Shown here: in pieces, positions 15,550 through 24,720 of the stretch
How the letters are laid out: the number at the start of each line of letters is the position of its first letter
Position numbering within the stretch: position 1 is the stretch's first letter
Assembly (NCBI GenBank): GCA_963723355.1
Contig: CAVRQQ010000012.1
Coordinates: 77,614-141,613, forward strand
Reading direction: 5' to 3'
Length of the DNA: 64,000 nt
From: JAFDBW01 sp963723355
GTDB lineage: Bacteria; Desulfobacterota; Desulfuromonadia; Desulfuromonadales; BM103
The notes under the pieces: model-generated
Told to the model about the DNA's origin: nothing
Seen by the model: only the letters and a program-made list of their open reading frames with translations
The model's database searches: none
Position numbers and translations under genes: made by a program

Positions 15550-17560
15550 TTAGAATCTGAAGTCGACCCCAGCCACAAAATTGATTTCAGGAGACGGGTA
15601 GAAAGCTCTTTCGCCGCTCATGCTCAAAACCCCATATTCTGAATATTCCTCATCGAGGAGGTTGTTGACCGCGAGATAGACAGAGCCTTGATCCAGCAGA
15701 TAAGAGAGCTTGCTGGTCAGGTAGAAATAATCCTCAAGCTTGTTCTGATTATTTTCAAAATCTGAAATAAATCGACGTTCACCGACATAAGTGCCATTAA
15801 GACCTAGCTGAATACGGCTGCCGAATGTCTTCTGGACACCCAAAGTGGCCTGATGCTCAGGAACCCCCGGGAACTCTTTACCATCATACTGTCCACCGTC
15901 AATCTCTGTATCATAGAACGTGTAACTGCCGGTCAAAAGGATGTCGTAAACCTCTTTGCTGGCTGAGAACTCAACCCCCTGCCGGATGGTGTCTCCATCA
16001 AAATTTTCATTCCCACCATAGCCATAAGCTCCTCCGGACGGGTTGTAAAAGAGCTCATTTTCGGTTTCTATGCGAAACAGGTTCACACCAAACGAGAGAC
16101 CTGATTCCAGTTGAAAACGCGCCCCGACTTCAAAGTCATCAGACGTTTGCGCATCCAGGTCAATATTGACCGAATTATCAGTAAAACTGAAGAATTCATC
16201 CAGGACCGGGAAACGAGAACTCCTGGTATAACTGGCATATACAGAAGCGTTGTTTAACAGACGATAATTGACTCCAACAGTATAAAGGTCCTCATCGATC
16301 GTCTTCGAAACAGAAGTTCCGGCATTTTTGTGTTTAAAATCGAACTCCGCCCGATTTTTTCTTATCCCGCCGGAAATCGCCAACGCGTCGGTAAGCGCAA
16401 CCTCCACATGTCCGAAATATCCATAATTGTCCCGACTGAAATCAAAAAAATCAGTTGAAGACCAGAGGGGAAAGGCCGGGTAGTCCAGCACATTTATTAC
16501 ATCCTCTTCAGTCTTCTCATAATCGAAGCCCAACAGAATATTGGTGGCATAGCCGAACAGCTCTTCATTCAGGACCAGTTGAGGCGAAAACGACAGCGTA
16601 TCAATATCGGTTGAGGAATCGTAGGTCCCACCATCAAAGAAAGAGAAGGAGTCCCAATCACGGCTTCGGCTTGCAGCATTGGCCTCAAAGTAACTGTCCT
16701 CGTTGAAAAAATACTGAAAACCGCCTTGCAGATACCAATCCTCTGTGTCTGCATAATCATCAGGGTGAACGGTGTCCCTTCTGGAGACTCCACTGTCCAG
16801 TTCACTCTTTTTCAAGGCGCCCGGGAGACTGGATTCATCATCGTGATAGCCCCCGCTCAGTTTCAAAACAAGATTCTCTGAAACTTCATACTCCAGGTTC
16901 ATACCTAAATCTTTTGTCTCAGTGTCACTGTTGTCACGATAACCATCTGTCTCCTGGTAATGACCATTTACGGCGATCGACAGATCATTAATTGCACCAC
17001 CAACAAAGGCATCTCCCTGGTAAGTGTCATAGCTGCCTGCCAGCAAAGCCCCGGAAGCAGTCGGGGTTTGGCTGCCTTTTTTCGTAATAATATTTATGAC
17101 ACCACCGGTCGCATTCTCACCGTATAAAACGCTCCCCCTGCTGCCACGAACAATTTCGATTCTCTCCACCCTGGCCTTGGGAATAAGAGACCAGTCAACA
17201 CCACTCAGGTCCGCCTGGTTAATCCGTCTGCCATCAACCAGAACCAGTGTATTCAACCCTCCCGTCTCGCCAAAGCCACGCAGATCAACCGTATAATTAC
17301 GACCATTCCCGGCAATATCATTCACCAGGACACCGGGCACGCTTCTCAGCAATTCGGGAACATTCTGCGCGGCAGACTGATCAATTTCTTCTGCCGTGAC
17401 AACCGTCACATTTGCCGGCACTTTGGAGACTTCCTCCAACTGGCGTGTGGCCGTCACCACGACCTCATCCATGACAATCGCCGACTGTTCCATCTCTGCG
17501 GCAAACACCTGACCACTGACCAGCAAACCCATTACAACAACCAATAAAACTCCTGTACAT
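15550..17560 (-). CDS. btuB: TonB-dependent outer-membrane receptor, BtuB-like (start affected by an indel)
   Basis: Outer-membrane beta-barrel receptor, about 670 residues, predicted to take up cobalamin. The TonB box region (DEVVVTATR) precedes a plug domain (VPELLRSVPGVLVNDIAG, RIEIVRGSRGSVLYGENATG) and the barrel ends FVAGVDFRF with the terminal Phe used for membrane insertion. The open frame extends upstream to 17658, but that part crosses the riboswitch terminator, so it cannot be coding. The ATG at 17558-17560 with GGGAG 7 bases upstream is the best start. It joins the frame if one A is removed from 17545-17548, giving a normal signal peptide, MYRSLLVVVMGLLVSGQVFA. Otherwise GTG at 17567-17569 would be used. 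Confidence 0.88.
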
Positions 17561-17593
17561 ACTTCCACTCCCGTTACAATGGACCGGGGCAAT

Positions 17594-17630
17594 AAAAAAT
17601 CCCCGGTCAATATGAAATTGATCCGGGGAT
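17594..17630 (-). terminator. riboswitch expression platform: intrinsic terminator
   Basis: On the minus strand ATCCCCGG-A-TCAAT pairs with ATTGACCGGGGAT, followed by six T. It lies between the cobalamin riboswitch and the receptor start, which indicates B12-dependent transcription termination. Confidence 0.85.
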
Positions 17631-17699
17631 TCCCTGTATCTCCACGAACTCTCGGCAACCACCCCGTGACCGCGGGGGCAGCAACTCAAATCTCTTCAG

Positions 17700-18078
17700 A
17701 CAGGTCTTCTGACTTCCGGTTCGTCCTACTGATCGCGCCTTCCCGACAAGTGGTGTCAGTGGCTTTTATCTGAACCTGTGAGGTTATAGCGGATGGGAGA
17801 GTGCAAGTGCTTGGCCTGTATAAGTGTTGGAAAAATATTAAGGCATACCAGAAGGTACGCTGTTTATTTTTCCACGCTTAGGCAGGTTAATGACTTGTGC
17901 TGTCTCCCGCTAAAATCCTCGCTGGCTCAGGTTTAGTGCGATGTTCGTCCCCGGTCACAGCGGCGGGCCCGTCCCGGATTTACACCGGGTTCCCTTTTGA
18001 CCGGATTCGCAAGTAGGACTGCATATACCGATCAAGCCTTGCGGCATCTGAAAATGTATGGCGCAACCTTACCTGCTG
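17700..18078 (-). promoter_or_regulatory. cobalamin riboswitch region (unusually long, possibly two units)
   Basis: Minus-strand core boxes: GCAGGT at the 5' P1 side (18071-18076), AAAAGGGAACCCGGTG (about 17991-18006), the GTAAATCCGGGAC and CCCGCCGCTGT boxes just downstream, and far downstream GCCACTG, GGGAAGGC and AAGTCAGAAGACCTGT (17700-17763). The last three match the 3' half of the consensus. The gap between CCGCTGT and GCCACTG is roughly 190 bases, much more than usual. Inside the gap, AAGTCATTAACCTGCC (17881-17896) looks like another 3' end, and ACAGGT at 17774-17779 like another 5' P1 strand. So there may be one full unit (17881-18078) and a partial second unit (17700-17779). Confidence 0.85.
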
Positions 18079-18264
18079 TTTCCGGACAAAGTCAAGAATC
18101 ACCTGCCCGGAACCGCCAACATTTACGTGGCTGCCACCAGACAATGATAATTGTGTGCCTGACCGTCAGAAAACTCGAATAATACTTGTGAAGCGATAAA
18201 GATTGATTAACATTATCTGAGTAGAGGTTCGCTTAACTTAACAACAAGTCAAGGAGACTTAACC

Positions 18265-19465
18265 ATGTCAAAAATAAAAGGGACTATCGGCATACTCACC
18301 GGAGGAGGAGACGTCCCGGGACTGAACCCGGCGATCCGGGCGGTGACCGTACGTGCCTTAAGAGAAGGATACAGGGTTCTCGGCATCCGGCGCGGCTGGG
18401 CCGGACTGGTTGACCTGGTCCCCGACCCGCATGCTGACAACAGCAGTTGCATCCAGGAACTGACCGAGGAAGTTGTCAACCGCGCAGGACGCACGGGCGG
18501 TACTTTTCTGCATACCTCGCGAACCCGTCCGAGCCACTTGCCGATCACCAATGTCCCGACCCACCTGCAGGACATTTACCAGGATACGATCAACGACGTC
18601 ACGCCACAGGTTCTGAAGAACATCGAATTCCTCGGTCTGGACTTCCTCATCCCGATCGGTGGTGACGATACGCTCAGTTACGGTCAGCGGCTGCACGAAG
18701 AGGGGGTCAAGGTGGTCGCCATCCCGAAAACCATGGACAATGACGTCCCGGGCACCGACTATTGCATCGGCTTCTCGACCTGCGTCACCCGGACGATCGA
18801 ACTGACCCACCGGCTGCGCACCAGCGCCGGGTCCCATGAACGCTTCCTCGTCCTTGAAGTGTTCGGCCGTTACGCCGGGTTCTCGGCGATCCTGCCAACC
18901 ATGGCCGGGGCCGCCGACCGGTGCGTGATCCCGGAGCACCCTTTCGACATGGAGCAGCTCTGCGACCTGCTCAGCTACGACCGTCGAAAGCATCCGAGCA
19001 ACTACTCGGTGGTCCTGATCTCCGAAGGTGCGACCATGACACATCACGACGAGCATGCTTTTCGAGGGGGAAGAGACTGACCAGTACGGGCACAAGAAAC
19101 TGGGCGGCATCGGCGATCAGGTCGCCGCACAGTTGAAGGAGCTCTCACCGAAATTCAATAACGGTCGCCGGGTCAACGTGCTCAGCCAGCGACTGGGCTA
19201 CCTGGTGCGTTGCGGAGACCCCGACGCGATGGATTCGATCGTGCCGATGGCGTTTGGCAACCTCGCCTTTGACATGGTCCTGGCCAACACCTCGGGGCGC
19301 CTGATCAGCCTGCACAACGGCTGCTACGATACGGTGCCGATCGACGTGGTCACCGGGCACAAAAAAATCGTTGATGTCAGCAAGTATTACGACACCGAGC
19401 GGCTGCGGCCGAAATACGAGTCGTTCCTGCGACTGCCGACCTTCATTATGACCAGCGATATTTGA
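18265..19465 (+). CDS. pfp: pyrophosphate-dependent phosphofructokinase (one frameshift)
   Basis: Phosphorylates fructose 6-phosphate in glycolysis, reversibly if PPi is the donor. The donor is read from two positions: GGDDT at about residue 132 (ATP enzymes have GGDG) and PKTMDND at about 153 (ATP enzymes have PGTIDND), both signatures of PPi use. Substrate motifs GGGDVPGLN near the N terminus and VFGRYAGF are intact. The frame breaks after MTHHDE; the next frame continues MLFEGEETDQYGHKKLGG to the stop at 19465. Removing one base near 19054 gives about 399 residues. AAGGAG lies 8 bases before the ATG. A GGCAACAG hairpin downstream probably terminates the transcript. Confidence 0.88.
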
Positions 19466-19556
19466 TCGTGTGACATTGTCTGATTAAGTAAATGATTAGT
19501 CTAGAACAGGCCAGACATCTGACAACTGTTCAGTCAGTTTAATTTGCTATAGAGAG

Positions 19557-20135
19557 ATGGCAACAGAGGGTTAATCTGTTGCCACTTTTTCTTGAAATGC
19601 TTAAAAGCAAAACCGGCGGGTCGCGTCCCGCCCGACGCCATACTTTTGTCCGGCAACAAAAGTATTCGCAAAAGTATATGCCTGCTCCTTGCGGAGAAGG
19701 CATCTTTTGCTGCCGGATGTCTGTGACTTGACAAGAACCTGCTGTGATGGAGATCCGGCCCTGTGTCAAAGCCGGCCTTGACCTTTCCGTGTGAATTTAC
19801 AAGGGCAAAAGCCAAACAAAACCGGGAGTCGCGCCTACCGACGGCAAGCCTACTCTTACTAGCTAGGAGAGGCTATGCAGAAGAGGCCTCGGGTCCTGCG
19901 CGGGGCATGTCAAGTAGAAGGTGGCAACGTCGGATCAGATTCGATCTGAATTGAGGTCGCCGCCTTGACGAGCAAGAAGTGCTCTCCAGCGCAGATCGCC
20001 AAGCTTTCTTTTGCTTACGTTTTCTTTGTCGCTACAAAGAAAGGATAGACGTTGCTGTCGGGCAACCCCGACGAGTTTTGATTTTGTCTTTGATTCCCAA
20101 CAGATCCAATGAACAAGGACGACAGATTATACCAT
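19557..20135. repeat. dispersed palindromic repeat, copy A
   Basis: Non-coding tract between the convergent genes pfp and rlmB. It opens with the hairpin GGCAACAGA / TCTGTTGCC plus a T-rich tail (a plausible pfp terminator) and closes with a CAACAGAT / ATCTGTTG pairing near 20099-20130. Inside are GGCGGG-TCGCGT-CCCGCC, a TTTTGTCCGGCAACAAAA hairpin, TTTCTTTGTCGCTACAAAGAAA and GTCGGGcaacCCCGAC. The stretch 19613-19665 is identical to 46751-46803 in copy B. Small open frames here have no good start signals and are taken as non-coding. Confidence 0.85.
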
Positions 20136-20195
20136 CTGTTGCACTACTGATTTAGAGAAACTCCGCATCACGTGCGAGGGTTGTCAGCAACCTGA

Positions 20196-20222
20196 GGCCA
20201 GACGACTGACTGCCGTCTGGCC
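20196..20222 (-). terminator. stem-loop directly after rlmB
   Basis: A 9-bp perfect stem GGCCAGACG / CGTCTGGCC begins 2 bases past the rlmB stop. No U-run follows on the minus strand, so it may protect the 3' end rather than terminate by itself. Confidence 0.45.
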
Positions 20223-20224
20223 TA

Positions 20225-20971
20225 TTATTTGGCAGTGATTTTTTGCCGGACAACCTCGAACAGGGCCACGGCGCTCGCCGAAGCGGCATTCATTGAGGCG
20301 ACGCCGCCGCTCATCGGGATCTCCAGCAGCCCATCGCACAGCTGGCGGGTCCGCTGACGCAGGCCTTCTCCTTCACTGCCGACGATCAACGCAAGATGTC
20401 CGGACAAGCTTGCCGTAAACAGAGGCTGCGCCTCTTCACCGGCAGCCAGGCCGTACACCCAGAAGCCCACTTTCTTCAGCGCCTCGATGGTCCTGGCCAG
20501 GTTGGTCACCTGGCAGACGGCGAGATGTTCCACCGCACCGGCCGATGCTCTGTCGACAACGTTGGTAATCCCGCAGCTGCGATCTTTGGTGATCACCACG
20601 CCCTGGCAACCGGCCGCATCGGCGTTGCGCAGAATCGCCCCCAGGTTGTGCGGGTCGGTAATCCCGTCCAGAAGAAGGAAGAACCCGTCCTGACCGGAGG
20701 CCTGCCAATCAGCCAGCAGGTCCTCGAACTCGGTGTAGGGAAATGCCTCCATACTCATCACCACTCCCTGGTGATGAGGCAGCCCGGCAAGTCGGTCGAG
20801 ATCCTGTCGACGGCGCTGCCGAACCGGGACGTCAAGATCCTTCGCCAGAGCCAGGACTTCATCGATGCGCTTGCCGCCAGCTTTTTCGTCGACAAACAGT
20901 TCAACCGGCCGACGGCGGCCGCGCAAACCTTCTTTGACGGGGTTGATCCCGTAGAGATAGTCGAGGTTCAT
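20225..20971 (-). CDS. rlmB: 23S rRNA (guanosine-2'-O)-methyltransferase, RlmB/SpoU family
   Basis: SPOUT-class methyltransferase, 248 residues. It has the N-terminal substrate-binding domain (YGINPVKEGLRG) and the three SpoU motifs: LDGITDPHNLGAILRNADAA (about residue 99), IVGSEGEGLRQRTRQLCD (about 194) and IPMSGGVASMNAASASAVAL at the knot. In E. coli the enzyme modifies G2251 of 23S rRNA. RlmB and the tRNA enzyme TrmH share this fold; the N-terminal domain favours RlmB. The usual SLN of motif 3 is SMN here, a mild variation. The Shine-Dalgarno site is weak. Confidence 0.92.
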   Translation of the reverse strand: MNLDYLYGINPVKEGLRGRRRPVELFVDEKAGGKRIDEVLALAKDLDVPVRQRRRQDLDRLAGLPHHQGVVMSMEAFPYTEFEDLLADWQASGQDGFFLLLDGITDPHNLGAILRNADAAGCQGVVITKDRSCGITNVVDRASAGAVEHLAVCQVTNLARTIEALKKVGFWVYGLAAGEEAQPLFTASLSGHLALIVGSEGEGLRQRTRQLCDGLLEIPMSGGVASMNAASASAVALFEVVRQKITAK

Positions 20972-21191
20972 ATCACGATTTCTGCAACTTTATTGTTGTA
21001 TCGACGTTAACCCGATACTGAAGGGGACGCATCACGAACTTCGATAAGAGCAGGTTGAACAGCTGGCAAAATCAGCAGCGTGATTGGCGGACATCTGGTT
21101 CTTTCCGAGCCTGATCACTGCAGTGTCATCCCGCAACGCAACCACTCGGCAAGCCTGCCACGGCCTGACTCCGATTCCGGGACGTTACAAA

Positions 21192-22142
21192 CTATTCGTC
21201 AACAGTTACAGAGTGACAGTTGCTCTCCGGCGGGTTGCCACGTCTTTCAGTTGATAATCTCACTTCTTCCGGCGCAGGATAACCGGCCCTGTTGCGACCG
21301 ATCAGAGCCTGGACGTTGTAACGGCCCAACGCACCCGCCTCCGCTATATCGCAGAGTTCTTCAAGAGCCGTACGGTTATCGTAGTCGCCCTTGCGGTAAG
21401 GCCGGGAAGATATCAGAGCGTCATAGATATCGCATATTGCGACCATTTCCACCAGGGGACTCACCTCAGCGAGACCTCTCGGGTAACCCGAACCGTTGCA
21501 GCGTTCATGATGGTTGAGGGCAACATGCGCCGCCGGGTGGCGCTGATCTCCCAGGTAATAGCTGAGCAGCACGTAGCCGGCCAAGGAGTGAAATTCGAGG
21601 AATTGGCGCTCACGGCGGGTCAGGGGGGTCTTCTTTTGCAGGATATCAAAAGGTATTGTCAGTTTGCCGACGTCGTGGGTCGGCCCTACCAGCAGGACAT
21701 TCCTCTCGGCCAGGGTGTTTGGGTAGCATGTCTCCATCATGAAAGAAGTCAGGGCGAAAACAACCAGCGAGTGGCGATAGGTATAGAAGTCGTTTTGCTT
21801 GAACACGTCCAGCGCTGACAAGAGAGGCTCGGGAATCGGTATCTCGCCAAACTGACTGAGATGGGCTCGAATGCCGTCGGCGCCACCGAAAATAAACGCG
21901 TAGGGATCCTTGCTAATGAAGCGCTCCATATCCGGCAAAATACTATTGTGCTGAAGCAGGCAGCTGGTCTTGAACTGCTTCAGTCGCCCCGACCTGGCGA
22001 TATCATTGATAATCGCCTCGTCGAGCCTGGAGCCCGCGGACAGTAACTCCATGCCGTCCAGATCCCTGATGGCAAAAGGAAGTGTGATTTCGAGTGGATC
22101 GGCGTCATTGGTTATTGATGATTCTGTCGAATCACAATTCAT
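21192..22142 (-). CDS. HD-GYP domain protein (probable c-di-GMP phosphodiesterase)
   Basis: 316 residues from ATG 22140-22142, preceded by GGGAGGG; an upstream in-frame start at 22166 is less likely. The catalytic region has the HD pair (THDVGK), HH (NHHERCNGSGYP) and the GYP motif in GSGYPRGL, then CDIYDALISSRPYRKG, typical of active HD-GYP enzymes that hydrolyse cyclic di-GMP. The first 110 residues have no recognisable receiver domain. It lies 43 bases downstream of a diguanylate cyclase response regulator, so synthesis and breakdown of the messenger may be co-expressed. Confidence 0.88.
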   Translation of the reverse strand: MNCDSTESSITNDADPLEITLPFAIRDLDGMELLSAGSRLDEAIINDIARSGRLKQFKTSCLLQHNSILPDMERFISKDPYAFIFGGADGIRAHLSQFGEIPIPEPLLSALDVFKQNDFYTYRHSLVVFALTSFMMETCYPNTLAERNVLLVGPTHDVGKLTIPFDILQKKTPLTRRERQFLEFHSLAGYVLLSYYLGDQRHPAAHVALNHHERCNGSGYPRGLAEVSPLVEMVAICDIYDALISSRPYRKGDYDNRTALEELCDIAEAGALGRYNVQALIGRNRAGYPAPEEVRLSTERRGNPPESNCHSVTVDE

Positions 22143-22185
22143 ACTCCCTCCCTTAATCACGTGCAACCGTCTGTTCAGGTCAAAA

Positions 22186-23619
22186 TTACGACTGATTGAC
22201 TGCCGTGCTCTGATCCGTCATAGCAATGCGATCTTTACCCTCCGATTTTGCCTTGAACATCAATTGATTGGCCATATCGACAAGCTGAGTGAACGATTGA
22301 TTGCCGTTGCCGGTGAAGGTTGATATCCCGGCACTGATCGTGACCTGCTCATCGCCCATGCCCTTGTAACGAAACGCACGGATGCTCGAACTGATCCGGC
22401 GCGCCAGTTCCAGGGCGCCGGCGGCTTCTGTCTTGGGTAGCAGGATGACGAATTCCTCGCCACCGTAACGTGCAGCGATATCGATTTCCCGCACAAACTC
22501 CCTGATCAACGCCCCAATCTGCCTGATCACTTCATCACCACGGATATGGCCATATTTATCGTTGATCTGCTTGAAGTCGTCGATATCGAAAAAAATCAGT
22601 GACAGCGGCTCGTGGTGACGAACCGCGCGGGAGAATTCTTTCTCGAGCCGTTCATAGAAATGTCGATGCGTGTAAAGCATGCTCAACCCGTCGCGAATCG
22701 CCATCTCTTCAAACAGGTCCTTGGCCGATTGCATTGATTCGAAAAGGGTCGCATTCTCCAGCGCATTGGCGGAGATATTGGCGACCAGATGGGTAAGTTT
22801 GCTAATCCGTTCGGAGATACCGTCCCGCAATTTCATTGTCGTGCGCAACAAGAGGGTGCCAATAACAGCCTCTTTCTTGATGATTGGCACAACGATGAGC
22901 GAATTGAGATTCAAAGCCTCGACATACTGACGAACCGGCTCCATCAGGAGGTCGTTCTTAACATCGTTGACGATCACCGCCTGGTGAGTCTCTATCGCCT
23001 TGCGTATCTCAGGGTAGCGATTCAAATCCAGCCTGATTTCGGTGTTTTCCTGCAGGTCGTTGCAGGCCTTGACGACAATTCCATTGACATCGTTGATACT
23101 GATAATCGAGCACCGTTCGACTTCGATGACATCGGCAATCTTTTCCACGACAAATCGCAGAATTTTCATCGGGTTGCGCAATACGGTGACGATGTCGTAG
23201 AGTTCGAGGAGCATCTGCAGGTCGCGCCGCTCCAGTTCGTTGTAGTAGTTCTTGTACAGCAGGTGCGCATCGACCCTGGCCAAAACCTCTGGGGGGTGGA
23301 CTGGCTTTGTGATGTAATCGTCGGCGCCGGTCTGCATGCCGAGAATGATCTCGTCCCGATTGGTATGGGCGGTAATCAGGATCACGGGGATACGTTTTGT
23401 CTGTTCGGTCTCCTTGATTATCCTGCAGACCTCAATGCCGTTCATGACTGGCATCTCGATATCAAGGATCACCAGGTCCGGGAGAGTACTGAAGACCATG
23501 TCCAAGGCGGTTTGGCCATTGTCCGCTTCCAATGTTGTGTAACGGCCCGCCAAAGCGTCCTTGAGAATTATCCTGATAAACTTGTCGTCATCGACAATCA
23601 GGACTTTGTCCGATATCAT
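22186..23619 (-). CDS. response regulator diguanylate cyclase (REC-GAF-GGDEF)
   Basis: 477 residues from ATG 23617-23619. The receiver domain (about 1-120) has the acidic pair DDD, the phospho-acceptor in LVILDIEMPVMNG and Lys in YITKPVHPPE. A GAF-like sensor (about 155-300) follows. The GGDEF domain has RYGGEEF with a product-inhibition site REID five residues upstream, so it should make c-di-GMP and be feedback regulated. It is a close paralog of the protein at 54113-55523, with the same domain order and long shared stretches in the GAF part. Confidence 0.93.
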   Translation of the reverse strand: MISDKVLIVDDDKFIRIILKDALAGRYTTLEADNGQTALDMVFSTLPDLVILDIEMPVMNGIEVCRIIKETEQTKRIPVILITAHTNRDEIILGMQTGADDYITKPVHPPEVLARVDAHLLYKNYYNELERRDLQMLLELYDIVTVLRNPMKILRFVVEKIADVIEVERCSIISINDVNGIVVKACNDLQENTEIRLDLNRYPEIRKAIETHQAVIVNDVKNDLLMEPVRQYVEALNLNSLIVVPIIKKEAVIGTLLLRTTMKLRDGISERISKLTHLVANISANALENATLFESMQSAKDLFEEMAIRDGLSMLYTHRHFYERLEKEFSRAVRHHEPLSLIFFDIDDFKQINDKYGHIRGDEVIRQIGALIREFVREIDIAARYGGEEFVILLPKTEAAGALELARRISSSIRAFRYKGMGDEQVTISAGISTFTGNGNQSFTQLVDMANQLMFKAKSEGKDRIAMTDQSTAVNQS

Positions 23620-23988
23620 CCCCTGTCCCTCCACTGGCAAGCCAATGCTTGCATCTTTGCCGGCTATTCAGCTGTCAGTAGCCAGCCGATCATGATTGGC
23701 CAAAGGCCATCTTTATCACTCGCAAGTTTTAACACTTTCCGTAGCGCGTGACAACTTGCAAAACCTGGTCACACGGTCCGCGGAGCAACGTGATACGGGT
23801 GATTGATGGTTCAGGCAAATCATGATGCCCGTTTATCCATGACCACCCAGGAGCAATTTCATATTCAGGAATTTATCGACAGGAAAAAGGGCATGATTTC
23901 CTTTTGACGCCCTTGATCCCCCCTTTTCAATACTCGACAATAGGTTATTAATGCACAAATCGTGCAAACCTGCGGTTGTCGAGCAATT
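23620..23988. other. intergenic region with one probable terminator
   Basis: 369 bases between pyrF and the response-regulator gene. No credible gene is seen on either strand. A hairpin at 23882-23914 is listed separately. Confidence 0.6.
23882..23914 (-). terminator. probable intrinsic terminator after pyrF
   Basis: On the minus strand AAGGGCGT pairs with ATGCCCTT and is followed by CTTTTTCC. It lies about 75 bases past the pyrF stop. The loop is somewhat large (about 14 bases). Confidence 0.5.
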
Positions 23989-24720
23989 TCATTCATTCAA
24001 TGCTTCCTGCATTTCCTGCAGGATCATATCGGCCGCCAAAGCAGGATCGGCAGCCGCAGAGATCGGCCGTCCGATCACCAGATAATCGGCCCCGGACCGC
24101 AGGGCATCACCCGGGGTCGTGACGCGCTTCTGGTCATCCTGAGAGGCGAATGTCGGTCGGACACCGGGCGTGACGATCAGGAAATCGTCCCCACAGGCGT
24201 CACGAATCAGGCCCACCTCCCTGGGCGACGCAACCACGCCATCCATACCGGCATCTTTGGCCAGCCTGGCGAGCTTGGGCACCATCACCTGAATGGGTCG
24301 ATCGATACCGACCCTGCGCAAGGTCTCTTCGGTTGACGAGGTGAGAATTGTCACCGCCAGCAGGATCGGACGGTCCGGGTTGCCGCGCGGACAGACCCTG
24401 TCGATTTCGGCCACCAGCTTTGCCATCATTTCAAAGCCGCCCAGGGCATGCACGTTGAACATTCTGACTCCCAGCCGCTGGGCCTCGAGACCGGCCATGG
24501 CCACGGTATTCGGGATGTCATGATATTTCAGGTCAAGGAACACATCACAGCCACCATCCTGCACCAGACGGACAACCTCGGGGCCACACCGGGTAAAGAG
24601 CTGCTTGCCGATCTTGAAAACACCGACCTGCCCCTGCAGTTTTGCCACCCAGTTGCGGGCATCTTCAAGGTTGTCGACATCGAGAGCGAAGATCAATCTT
24701 TGCTTGGCACTATTCATCAC
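23989..24720 (-). CDS. pyrF: orotidine 5'-phosphate decarboxylase
   Basis: Last step of UMP synthesis, 243 residues. It begins with KQRLIFALDVDNLEDARNWV. The catalytic DxKxxD motif is DLKYHDIPNT at about residue 62, VTILTSS follows near 125, and the phosphate-binding end has TPGVRPTF and GADYLVIGRPI. It overlaps the end of the upstream PATAN-domain gene by 11 bases, so the two are probably translationally coupled. Confidence 0.97.
   Translation of the reverse strand: MMNSAKQRLIFALDVDNLEDARNWVAKLQGQVGVFKIGKQLFTRCGPEVVRLVQDGGCDVFLDLKYHDIPNTVAMAGLEAQRLGVRMFNVHALGGFEMMAKLVAEIDRVCPRGNPDRPILLAVTILTSSTEETLRRVGIDRPIQVMVPKLARLAKDAGMDGVVASPREVGLIRDACGDDFLIVTPGVRPTFASQDDQKRVTTPGDALRSGADYLVIGRPISAAADPALAADMILQEMQEALNE

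Noticed and set aside
17465..17689. Separate 74-codon gene within the riboswitch-btuB junction
   Set aside because: It crosses the terminator and overlaps btuB; its ATG at 17558 is better used as the btuB start.
19534..19815. Small proteins encoded in repeat copy A (and similar in B)
   Set aside because: They arise because the repeat is stop-poor; the frames are not conserved between copies and lack start signals.
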